Shown: positions 1 to 7,654 of the stretch, piece by piece | Position numbering within the stretch: position 1 is the stretch's first letter | How the letters are laid out: each line of letters starts with the position of its first letter | From: CAZUMW01 sp964621615 | GTDB lineage: Bacteria; Desulfobacterota; WTBG01; CAIYCZ01; CAIRTM01 | Assembly (NCBI GenBank): GCA_964621615.1 | Contig: CAZUMW010000015.1 | Location: 1-64,000 of the forward strand | Direction of reading: 5' to 3' | DNA length: 64,000 nt | The notes under the pieces: model-generated | Told to the model about the DNA's origin: nothing | Databases searched by the model: none | Seen by the model: only the letters and a program-made list of their open reading frames with translations | Translations under genes and position numbers: made by a program

Positions 1-26
1 CAATATTAAGTTTTTTCAAATAGTTA

Positions 27-194
27 TCAATCTGGACTTTTTACGGAGCCATCAAGCTTAACAGGTGAAAAAAACTCAATACGAGTACCCTGCAGGCTTA
101 TGTCAGTTAGCCGGCACATACCTTCACTGCTGTTTGTTTTATATCTTGCATTAAGACCAACTGGAACTCGACGTGATTTTCTTTTGTTATTCAT
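27..194 (-). CDS. Short PilZ-like protein, probably truncated (55 aa)
   Basis: Reading the minus strand from an ATG at 194 gives 55 codons ending in TGA. The product has the start of a PilZ c-di-GMP-binding domain: a basic RKSRRVPV stretch (RxxxR-like) near residues 5-12 and a D-I-S-L-Q-G motif near residues 34-39, matching the family's D/N-x-S-x-x-G. Known PilZ domains are about 100 residues, so the second half of the barrel is missing; the stop falls just after a D-G-S-V turn. Either this is a decayed gene or a frameshift separates it from sequence outside the window, though nothing coding is visible in the last 26 bases. No clear ribosome binding site precedes the ATG. The surrounding DNA is much more AT-rich than the rest of the window. 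Confidence 0.5.
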   Translation of the reverse strand: MNNKRKSRRVPVGLNARYKTNSSEGMCRLTDISLQGTRIEFFSPVKLDGSVKSPD

Positions 195-442
195 AGCATT
201 AACATGGAACGGTTTTGATTAATATATGTTAATAATAATATTATAAGTATACATATCGGAACATTTTAAAACATATTAATACTATTTTGTCAAAATCATT
301 TTGTTGTCCGTATTGGTCAATTTATTTTTAAATTTTTCAATATATATCAATTCTATGTCAAAGATTAATTTATAAAAATTACACTACAATTTGACAAAAA
401 AAAGGCACTGACATGAACTGTAAGTGCCTGATTTTACTTTAA

Positions 443-516
443 TACCCCCGACAGGATTTGAACCTGCGACCTAAGGATTAGGAATCCTCCGCTCTATCCT
501 GCTGAGCTACGGGGGC
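443..516 (-). tRNA. tRNA-Arg (anticodon CCT)
   Basis: The minus strand folds as a complete cloverleaf: 7-bp acceptor stem GCCCCCG/CGGGGGT (one G-T pair), D arm GCTC...GAGC, anticodon stem GAGGA/TCCTT with loop TTCCTAA (anticodon CCT, reads AGG), five-base variable loop and T arm GCAGG-TTCAAAT-CCTGT. The discriminator base is A at 443. The 3' CCA is not encoded, so it must be added after transcription. Confidence 0.95.
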
Positions 517-575
517 CGTGTATCCGGTTTAAAAAAACTGAATAGATCGTTCCGTCATTCTGGGAAATTGATGGA

Positions 576-791
576 TTAATAATCCGGTTCTTCTATAGTG
601 TCGGTGCATTCTGAACAGGGCTTATCCGGATGCATGCAGTAATAAATTTTCTTTTCACCCTTGGTATATTTTCCGGCATCCTTTTGCTGCTTGCTGCATA
701 TAATATCCGGCGGGGCCATGCAGTAATAACGGTCATTAACTTTAATATGATATGCACCTTTGCAGCAATGTATTTGTTTGCCGGCGTTCAC
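576..791 (-). CDS. Small cysteine-rich protein, 71 aa, unknown function
   Basis: GTG start at 791 with GGAG nine bases upstream on the minus strand. The product has eight cysteines and two similar segments, each centred on Y-Y-C-M followed by a proline and further cysteines (YYCMAPP...C and YYCMHPDKPCSEC). The repetition and the cysteine spacing suggest two small metal-binding or disulfide-stabilised knuckles. There is no signal peptide, so a cytoplasmic zinc-ribbon-like fold is the simplest reading. It lies just upstream of tRNA-Arg on the same strand. I do not recognise the family. The internal repeat and plausible ribosome binding site argue that it is a real gene rather than a chance frame. 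Confidence 0.55.
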   Translation of the reverse strand: MNAGKQIHCCKGAYHIKVNDRYYCMAPPDIICSKQQKDAGKYTKGEKKIYYCMHPDKPCSECTDTIEEPDY

Positions 792-1232
792 CTTTTATAT
801 CTCCACACGTTAAGGACGTCCTAAGCTGAGCAGGGTACCACTGTGTATGTACCGAGCATCATAATCTGGCGGAATTAATCATTGTAATGTTGAATGTTGT
901 AACTAATTCTTATACCATTGTTTTGCCTATCAGTAAAGCGTGATGAGAATTAAAAAAATGTATGATTTTATCCAAAAAAAATTCTGCGGTACACTGTTTA
1001 TTCATCACCCAAAAGGGCTTTTTGCAAATCCGGTTATAAAACCTTGTAAAACCATGGTCAACTTTTTCCTTTACAGGCAGAAACTATCTGCCCCCGTCAA
1101 GATTCAAACGCTGCTTAGAATTTATAACTGCGCTTAATTCCATATTATTTTAGCATACGCCCCAGCGGCACATTATTTGCAACTACAATTCATCACTGAG
1201 AAAGCTTAGTGAAAACAGATCATTAATAAATC
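792..1232. other. Intergenic region between the cysteine-rich gene and gpsA
   Basis: This 441-base gap separates two divergently transcribed genes. It holds a sigma-54 promoter match for gpsA near its right end (entered separately) and a 10-bp palindrome AGGACGTCCT at 813-822. An open frame at 940-1137 has no family resemblance and no good ribosome binding site, so I do not call it. Confidence 0.6.
1166..1181 (+). promoter_or_regulatory. Sigma-54 (RpoN) promoter for gpsA and the glycosylation island
   Basis: CGGCAC-N5-TTGCA, against the sigma-54 consensus TGGCAC-N5-TTGCA: the GG and GC dinucleotides have the exact spacing and 10 of 11 fixed bases match. The predicted transcription start is near 1192, about 40 bases before the gpsA ATG. 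Sigma-54 promoters need an NtrC-type activator, which for flagellar genes is usually an FlrC/FlgR-like protein not present in this window. Confidence 0.65.
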
Positions 1233-2237
1233 ATGAAAACAATAATTATCGGTGCCGGTAACTGGGGAACAACTCTGTCGATTCTGTGCTCGCATGGCGG
1301 ATCGGTGTCTCTTTGGACACGGACCGCTGCCCATGCAGAAAAAATTAATCGTGAGAATGAAAATGAGACTTACCTAAAATCCATATTATTGCCCGGTAAT
1401 GTAAAGGCATGCGTATTCGGCGCAGAAACCATTGAAGATGACGACATGATCATTGTTGCCGTTCCATCGTATAGCCTGCGTTCAGTCGCAAAACAACTGC
1501 GGCCGCTTGTCTACCGACATACAGTGGTAAGTGCAACTAAAGGATTTGAGCATCAAAGTTTTAAAACAATGAGCGAGGTGCTTGAAGAGGAGCTGAGGCA
1601 CGCATCAATTGCTGTGCTTTCCGGGCCCAACATTGCCCGTGAAATAGCTGAAGGAAAGCCGGCAAAAGCGGTTCTTGCCTCACGGCATTTTGCAGCGATT
1701 GCAAAAGTAATGAAAACTATACCAAAAACACTCATGAGTTTTGAAATAAACCACGACATGCGCAGCGTTGAGCTGTGTGCTGCACTTAAAGGTATTGTGG
1801 CGATAGGGGCCGGAATAGCCGAGGGGACGGGCCTTGGTCCGAATGCTGTTGGAGTTCTTATGACATACGGGCTGCATGAATTCACAAGCATTGCGCGCTT
1901 TCTCAATATTCCCTCAATAACCGTGTATGGTATAGCCGGGCTTGGCGACCTTATCGCAACAAGCATGAGCCCTGATAGCAGAAACAAAAGGTTCGGGAGA
2001 CTGATCGCCGGCGGGCTTGAGCGCGATGCGGCTTTGCGGGAAGTCGGGATGGTCGTTGAGGGTGTGCAAATGGCACGAACTATAACACATATGAAAAACT
2101 GCACACTGCAGATTCCGCTCTTTTCAGCCATAGCGGACTGTATTTTCGATGATACCTGCGATGTATACAGCCGTATCGTTAATTGCATCACTGACTATAA
2201 CAATGCCGGTATAGCTGCAAAGCAGGCAATTGTGTAA
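1233..2237 (+). CDS. gpsA: NAD(P)H-dependent glycerol-3-phosphate dehydrogenase
   Basis: Reduces dihydroxyacetone phosphate to sn-glycerol-3-phosphate in the cytoplasm. The 334-residue length is typical. The N-terminal Rossmann motif GAGNWGT lies at residues 7-13; the conserved segment with the catalytic lysine (ALKGIVAIGAG) is near residue 185, and the C-terminal GDL...S..SRN...G signature near 240-255. The product normally feeds phospholipid synthesis. Here the gene leads a run of glycosyltransferase genes and is followed 59 bases later by a CDP-glycerol-type transferase, so it may also supply glycerol phosphate for a glycan. A sigma-54 promoter match sits about 50 bases upstream. No strong ribosome binding site is visible before the ATG. 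Confidence 0.95.
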   Translation: MKTIIIGAGNWGTTLSILCSHGGSVSLWTRTAAHAEKINRENENETYLKSILLPGNVKACVFGAETIEDDDMIIVAVPSYSLRSVAKQLRPLVYRHTVVSATKGFEHQSFKTMSEVLEEELRHASIAVLSGPNIAREIAEGKPAKAVLASRHFAAIAKVMKTIPKTLMSFEINHDMRSVELCAALKGIVAIGAGIAEGTGLGPNAVGVLMTYGLHEFTSIARFLNIPSITVYGIAGLGDLIATSMSPDSRNKRFGRLIAGGLERDAALREVGMVVEGVQMARTITHMKNCTLQIPLFSAIADCIFDDTCDVYSRIVNCITDYNNAGIAAKQAIV

Positions 2238-2296
2238 ATGCGAAACAGCACGATCAGGTTAACACATATGGTGCACACAACTATGAAAGGGCCGCT

Positions 2297-4999
2297 ATGA
2301 AAGCCGTGATTTTATGCGCGGGCCGTGGAAAGCGGCTTGGAAGCATAAATGCTGATATGCCAAAGTGCATGCTCACGCTTGGCTCCAAACGGCTGGTTGA
2401 TTATCAGCTTGAGAGCCTCAGGAGAGTCGGCATTACACGTGCCTGCTTTGTTGTAGGATATAATGCTGATGCGGTAAAGAGGTATCTGAATAATAAAGAC
2501 GGCTTTGAGATTACGTTTATAGAAAATCCCTCCTTTGCTGACACGAACACAGCATATTCACTGTTTCTTGCAGGCAATGAGATGAATGAGGATACAGTTT
2601 TTTTAAACGGGGATGTTCTGTTTCACGATGAAGTACTCAGGCGGGTATGTTTTTCGGACAAACCAATTTCATTAGCTGTAGAGAGAAAAAAATGCGGTGA
2701 AGAGGAGGTAAAGGTCACCCTGGATGGTTCACGCGTTACCGGTTTAAGCAAAGATATCGAACCGTCTAAGGCTTTTGGGGAATTTGTGGGTATCGGGAAA
2801 TGCAGCGATGCATCAGCGGATCTGTTCAGAGACAGTCTGAGGAAGGTTGTTGATGCTGAAGGGGGTCGCCTGCAGTATTTTGAGGCAGCTATAAGCGCCA
2901 TGCTTACATCGCTTAAGGTAACCGCAGTTGATATTACAGATCTGTCCTGTGTTGAGATAGATTTTCCGGAGGATTTTCTTAAGGCACAATATATTGTGCT
3001 GCCGGCCATTGCGCCTGAAAGCGGCGTCAGCAAACCCAGAATTCTATTTTATGTGATGCGCAATCTGCACCTTCCGTTTCTTGAACCGATTCATGATTAT
3101 ATTGCAGATAACTATCCGGTGGAATGCGCTTTTTCTGCCCCGCCCTATCTTCGTCCGCAAAAAGGTATGACCGGGTGCGGATTGCCACCCGAAACAGTGA
3201 ACAGGCTGAAACATAAAAGCATGTTTTATGAAAAGACACAAGACTATGAGGCCGATATAGCGGTGGTTGCAGACGCCTGCTACTATCCGGTTCGGCACTG
3301 TAAACAGATAGTGAACGTCGGTCACGGGATGATCAGCAAGGGACTCTTTTTTACAGACTCACCCATGGTACGGCGTGAAAATCTTGCCGATCTTATATGC
3401 GTACCCGGTTCCTGGCACAAAGACATTCTCGAAAAGAATGTTTTTACACCCATCTCGGTCACCGGATTTATCAAAACCGATCAGCTGGCATCATGCGGAC
3501 CAAGCCGGTGCAGCACGTTCCGCCAAAAGTATGGTATTGATCATTACAAAAAATATATTCTTTTTGCTCCAACCTTCAATCAGGAGCTGAGCGCTATACC
3601 ATGCGTCAGAGAGCGGATCGCAGAGCTCGGAGACGAGGACACCTGCGTTATCATTAAGCTTCATGGAATGACAGATGATCAATGGGTTTCTTTGTATCAC
3701 GATCTTGCACAATCCGTGATCCATGTATGCGTTATAGAAGATGAAGATTGCGCAGAGGCAATGTTGTGCGCCGATGTTATGATCAGTGATGTATCGTCTA
3801 TTTTTATTGAATTTATGCTTCTGGATAAACCGGTTGTGCTTTTCAACAACCCCAGGCTAACTGAGTATCCGCAGTTTGATGAAAGCAACATAGAATACCG
3901 GGTACGGGACGCAGCGATTCAGGTTTCGACGATGGAAGAGCTGCTGCTTGCTGTGCGGCTTTCTTTTGCCGATCCAACAGAGTACAGCGACAAAAGAAAG
4001 CGCTATGCAGAAGAGCTCAATACAGCAATCGATGGAAAATGTACGCAGCGTGCTGCGCAGGAAGTTATCGGCATGCTTTCCGGCGCTGCATCAGAAGGTG
4101 CACGGCAGCCATTGTTCAGCATAATACTTGCCAGCGAAAGCCGCTTAAGCGATGAAGAGCTCTGTGATTCTGTAGCTGAAATTCAGCGCACTGCAGAGCC
4201 TTGTAATTATGAAATTATCGTATCACAGCCCGATGGCTCTGCCGCAAAATCCTCATGCAACGGTATATCTCTATTTGTTCAGGAAAGTCAAACGGGCAGC
4301 ACATCGCGTCTTGAAAATGCCTGCAATCAGGCATCAGGCGATTATATTGTTGTGCTACGGCCGAACCTGAAGCTGCCCCGTAAATTTTTACGGCTTATGC
4401 AGAATTACTTTAGATGGCATCCCGATGCCGGAGCGGTGAAAGCTCTGTCATACCGCGATAATTATCAGGATCTACTGCAGCATGTACCACAAAAGGAGCG
4501 CCCGAAATCATATAAACAGACGGCAGAATATCTGACACACATTATGATCGGTAATGACATCCCGGCTGCAGATATAAACGGCTGCTGTGAGTGTGTTATG
4601 TTTCCAGCACCGCTATATATGCAGTACACAACGCCGCACAATGCATCCGGAACTGGAGATACCATTGCAGCTATGAGCCGAACGCTGGCTGAAAACGGCT
4701 ATGGACTGTGGCACGTAGTTGAAGCTTTTGTTTATCCCATAGAGGCCTCTTCGCATTTGAATGAGGCCAAACAGCTTCTATCTCAGGCGCGGGATCGGAA
4801 ACAAAACAATGAATATAATGACGCTATAGCAATGCTGGAAAAGGCTAAAGCACTGTGCTCCGGATCCGGAACGCAGGAGAGTCCGGATGCTGAACAGCTG
4901 CTGGAAAAAGCCCTCACAATGAAAGAAAACAGGCAGTATTCCGAAGCGGCGGCCGTTCTCGAGGAGGCAAAAACAGCCCTTTCAGCGAGTATGAATTGA
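2297..4999 (+). CDS. Fused nucleotidyltransferase / CDP-glycerol glycerophosphotransferase-like / GT2-like protein
   Basis: A 900-residue cytoplasmic multidomain enzyme. Residues 1-235 are an NTP-transferase domain (AGRGKRLG loop, then PKCML, and a NGDV metal-site motif near 107), as in LicC/GlmU-like enzymes. Residues about 250-600 resemble the TagB/TagF CDP-glycerol glycerophosphotransferase family, with VGHGMISKG, LFAPTFNQE and SDVSSIFIEF near 495. Residues about 615-780 look like a degenerate GT2 domain. The tail holds two TPR-like helical repeats joined by short linkers. Inference: it activates and transfers a glycerol-phosphate-type group to a glycan, with GpsA supplying substrate. The frame stays open after the TGA and encodes a third, matching repeat (see 5000-5128). 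Confidence 0.8.
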   Translation: MKAVILCAGRGKRLGSINADMPKCMLTLGSKRLVDYQLESLRRVGITRACFVVGYNADAVKRYLNNKDGFEITFIENPSFADTNTAYSLFLAGNEMNEDTVFLNGDVLFHDEVLRRVCFSDKPISLAVERKKCGEEEVKVTLDGSRVTGLSKDIEPSKAFGEFVGIGKCSDASADLFRDSLRKVVDAEGGRLQYFEAAISAMLTSLKVTAVDITDLSCVEIDFPEDFLKAQYIVLPAIAPESGVSKPRILFYVMRNLHLPFLEPIHDYIADNYPVECAFSAPPYLRPQKGMTGCGLPPETVNRLKHKSMFYEKTQDYEADIAVVADACYYPVRHCKQIVNVGHGMISKGLFFTDSPMVRRENLADLICVPGSWHKDILEKNVFTPISVTGFIKTDQLASCGPSRCSTFRQKYGIDHYKKYILFAPTFNQELSAIPCVRERIAELGDEDTCVIIKLHGMTDDQWVSLYHDLAQSVIHVCVIEDEDCAEAMLCADVMISDVSSIFIEFMLLDKPVVLFNNPRLTEYPQFDESNIEYRVRDAAIQVSTMEELLLAVRLSFADPTEYSDKRKRYAEELNTAIDGKCTQRAAQEVIGMLSGAASEGARQPLFSIILASESRLSDEELCDSVAEIQRTAEPCNYEIIVSQPDGSAAKSSCNGISLFVQESQTGSTSRLENACNQASGDYIVVLRPNLKLPRKFLRLMQNYFRWHPDAGAVKALSYRDNYQDLLQHVPQKERPKSYKQTAEYLTHIMIGNDIPAADINGCCECVMFPAPLYMQYTTPHNASGTGDTIAAMSRTLAENGYGLWHVVEAFVYPIEASSHLNEAKQLLSQARDRKQNNEYNDAIAMLEKAKALCSGSGTQESPDAEQLLEKALTMKENRQYSEAAAVLEEAKTALSASMN

Positions 5000-5128
5000 C
5001 AGCCCGATGGTGATGGGAACCGCTTTGAGATACTTCACCTGCTTGAGTTGGGACGGCAGCACAAAAAAAATAAAGATTATCATCGCTGCATAGAGTTTCT
5101 GGAGCAGGCAAAAAGAAAAATAGCGTAA
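5000..5128 (+). other. In-frame continuation after the TGA of the fused transferase: a third helical repeat
   Basis: Directly after TGA (4997-4999) the same frame stays open for 42 codons to TAA at 5126-5128. The translation contains a repeat (LLELGRQHKKNKDYHRCIEF, then LEQAKRKI) closely matching the two preceding ones (LLSQARDRKQNNEYNDAIAM, then LEKAKAL; LLEKALTMKENRQYSEAAAV, then LEEAKTAL). The TGA thus falls in an inter-repeat linker. Options are a recent nonsense mutation, a sequencing error, or readthrough; TGA followed by C is the leakiest stop context. Many other genes here end in TGA, so a general recoding is excluded. Confidence 0.6.
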
Positions 5129-5256
5129 GTAAATGAAAATGATGTGCGCTTCGGTACAAATAGCTGTCATGTGACGAATTTTAAAATTCAAACAACAGCC
5201 AGGCTGTATCGCTGAGGGCATATATCAAAAACCAAACTCTTTAGCAGGGGGTTAGT

Positions 5257-5874
5257 ATGAAGACCACTTCAGAGGAAAACATTCACTTTTCAATTTATCA
5301 GGAACTCGGGGAATGCTACACACAAATCGGGGAAATCGATAAAGCCTGCGATCATTTTATGCAGGCTGCGCGGTATGATTCCCGCAGCGAAAAGCCCTAT
5401 GTGGGCCTCGGGGTCGCTGTTTTGCAAAGAAATGATATTGCATCTGCCAAAAAATACTTTTCAGATGCGATAGCGATTAATCCGTACAACGACCGGGCCC
5501 TCACCGGCCTTGCCATGGCGCTGTGCAACAACGGTGATTCTGCAAACGGATTTAAAACATATCAGGAGGCGCTACAAATCAATCCGGCGAACCTGACGGC
5601 ATTAATGGGTCTTGTCCAGGAGTCATATGCAGCGGGGTCTCTGGATACTGCAATTGAGCATCTTAACAAGTACCTTGAGCTGTATCCCGGAAATATGCGT
5701 ATTCTGTACTGTCTTGCAGGCACCTATTTCAAGCAAAACAGGTTAGCCGAAGCCAGAGCCGCACTTGAAAAAATATTTATCTTCGATCCTGATAACGATG
5801 ATGCACGCGAACTGATGCAGCAGATCAACGACCTTGATCAGGCGTCCAGATATGATAGATGCCAGAATTTATGA
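5257..5874 (+). CDS. Tetratricopeptide repeat protein
   Basis: 205 residues made almost entirely of TPR units (patterns such as A..Y..LG..A...G....A...Y..AL.INP) in about five repeats; no signal peptide. TPR proteins of this size scaffold protein partners, and in glycosyltransferase clusters they often hold transferases or acceptor proteins together. The ATG follows a GGGGG ribosome binding site by four to five bases. Its 3' end overlaps the next glycosyltransferase gene by about 23 bases, so the two are probably translated together. The specific partner cannot be read from sequence. Confidence 0.85.
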   Translation: MKTTSEENIHFSIYQELGECYTQIGEIDKACDHFMQAARYDSRSEKPYVGLGVAVLQRNDIASAKKYFSDAIAINPYNDRALTGLAMALCNNGDSANGFKTYQEALQINPANLTALMGLVQESYAAGSLDTAIEHLNKYLELYPGNMRILYCLAGTYFKQNRLAEARAALEKIFIFDPDNDDARELMQQINDLDQASRYDRCQNL

Positions 5875-7654
5875 CAGAACAGATGAAAATTTCGATCACA
5901 GCATCCTGTTAAACCGGTGTTTCGGGTTCAGTCCCGAGATCTCACGACATCAAACAGCGCCCCATCTGCAGATCCGGACGGCACGTACAGGACATCCAGT
6001 CGTCAGGAAAAAGAATGACAGGGGTGCATGGATTCATTTGCACAGCACCATCGATCCTGATTCCGAGGCACGGGCTTTAATCAGCAATCTGGATTGCGGT
6101 GCCGATTGTATATTTGTAGTCCTTGGTGCCGGCTTGGGCTATCACATCGGTCATTTACAGCGTTTATATCCGGAATCACCTATCGCCGTCGTCGATTCTG
6201 ATCACCACATGTTCAATGCGCTGCTTGGCTGTGCTCATGCATGCAGCATAGCCGAAAGCCGTAATATATATTTTATTACCGGCAATACCTGCGATGACGT
6301 AATGGAGCATTTGTCTCACATACAGAATATATACGGCTACCTCCCTTTCACGGTTGTTTCTCACCCAGCCTCGTTGAGAGCTGACAATCGCTTTTATTCG
6401 AAGGTTCGCGGGCGCATAGATGCTGCTGGAAAAATAAATTTGAAAAGCCGTTTCAATTATTCCAAATGCACGTCAAAGCAGCTCAACGTACTGATACTGC
6501 AAAGCAAATACTATCTTATTGCCGAGGTTGCCGGAGCCTTAAAACAGCTGGGCCATAACACCCGCTGTATCATGATCGAAACGGGCGAAGAAGGGCAGGG
6601 CAGCAATAGAGTCATTGAAAACCTTATTGCTGCAATACTTGAATTTAAACCGGATTTCATATTGACCGTCAATCACCTCGGGTTTGACCGCGAAGGCATT
6701 TTGATAAAATTATTCACCGATATCGAATTGCCCTGCGTTTCATGGTATGTGGACAGCCCGGTTTTTATACTTGAGAATTACCAAAAACAGGTTTCCCCGT
6801 ATCTGCATATATTTCTATGGGACAAGGATTATGCAGCAGATTTGCACAAAAAAGGTTTTGAAAGCGTTCACTATCTTCCGCTTGCAACCGATCCCGGCAT
6901 TTTCCGCCCCATACAGCAATGCGAAAATCCTTTCAGGCCCCACACATGCAGTACCGGATTCGTCGGAAATTCCTGGCAGACAATAATTGATGACTGCACA
7001 GCAAAAATGCCTTCCGGAGCTGCTGTATGTGATGTTGTGGATGCAGCTGCGGCCGGTTTTATAAAAAGCGGATGCAGATATCCGGGGCAAGTGCTGTATG
7101 ATTTTGACGAAGATCTGCAGGGGGTGTTTGCACATCTTATGAATACCTGCAGAGAAACATTCGAGCCACTTATAACCTGGCGCGCAACCCAGCTGTACAG
7201 GACAGAGTGCATTCGGCAGCTTGGGCGCTTTTGTCCGACACTGTGCGGCGATCCTTACTGGCGCGAAATACTGAACGGCCAATTCAGGCTTTTGCCCGAG
7301 CTTAACTATTATGACGAGCTGCCGCACTTTTACAATGTGTGCAGAATAAATCTGAATACCACCAGCGCACAGATGAAAACAGGGGTCAATCAGCGCGTAT
7401 TTGATGTACCAGCATGCGGCGCTTTTCTGATAACCGATTACCGAAGCCAGATGGAAGATTTGTTTGACATGGGAGCGGAGGTTGTCACATACAGTGATCC
7501 CGCTGAAATCCCGTCACTGGTTGAATTTTATCTTGCTCACGATAGCGACAGGCGCAGACTGGCAGAAAATGCACGAAGAAGGGTATTGGCCCATCACACC
7601 TACATGCACCGGATGCAATCAATGATTCAAACAGTGAGGCGTATCCATGGGTGA
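5852..7654 (+). CDS. CgeB-like (DUF3880 / Glyco_trans_1_2) glycosyltransferase, copy 1
   Basis: About 600 residues, cytoplasmic. An N-terminal module carries LGAGLGYHIGHL near residue 84, a motif common at the start of CgeB-like and Maf-like proteins. The middle is DUF3880-like (SWYVDSPVFIL near 300). The C-terminal half is Glyco_trans_1_2, with RVFDVPACGAFL near 510 followed by a D.EDLF.MG segment. It presumably transfers a sugar to a surface or flagellar acceptor. The frame is open from a TTG at 5834, but the ATG at 5852 is the better start. The 3' end overlaps the next gene by 8 bases. Together with that gene it forms a pair that recurs directly downstream. Confidence 0.8.
   Translation: MIDARIYDRTDENFDHSILLNRCFGFSPEISRHQTAPHLQIRTARTGHPVVRKKNDRGAWIHLHSTIDPDSEARALISNLDCGADCIFVVLGAGLGYHIGHLQRLYPESPIAVVDSDHHMFNALLGCAHACSIAESRNIYFITGNTCDDVMEHLSHIQNIYGYLPFTVVSHPASLRADNRFYSKVRGRIDAAGKINLKSRFNYSKCTSKQLNVLILQSKYYLIAEVAGALKQLGHNTRCIMIETGEEGQGSNRVIENLIAAILEFKPDFILTVNHLGFDREGILIKLFTDIELPCVSWYVDSPVFILENYQKQVSPYLHIFLWDKDYAADLHKKGFESVHYLPLATDPGIFRPIQQCENPFRPHTCSTGFVGNSWQTIIDDCTAKMPSGAAVCDVVDAAAAGFIKSGCRYPGQVLYDFDEDLQGVFAHLMNTCRETFEPLITWRATQLYRTECIRQLGRFCPTLCGDPYWREILNGQFRLLPELNYYDELPHFYNVCRINLNTTSAQMKTGVNQRVFDVPACGAFLITDYRSQMEDLFDMGAEVVTYSDPAEIPSLVEFYLAHDSDRRRLAENARRRVLAHHTYMHRMQSMIQTVRRIHG

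Noticed and set aside
940..1137. Plus-strand open frame of 65 codons before gpsA
   Set aside because: No ribosome binding site, no family-like pattern, biased composition, and it ends just before a likely promoter.
1553..2191. Long antisense frame inside gpsA
   Set aside because: Complete overlap with a clearly conserved gene; serine- and proline-rich product typical of a shadow frame.
4997..4999. TGA as a selenocysteine codon
   Set aside because: It lies in an inter-repeat linker with no catalytic context, and I see no convincing SECIS-like hairpin directly after it.
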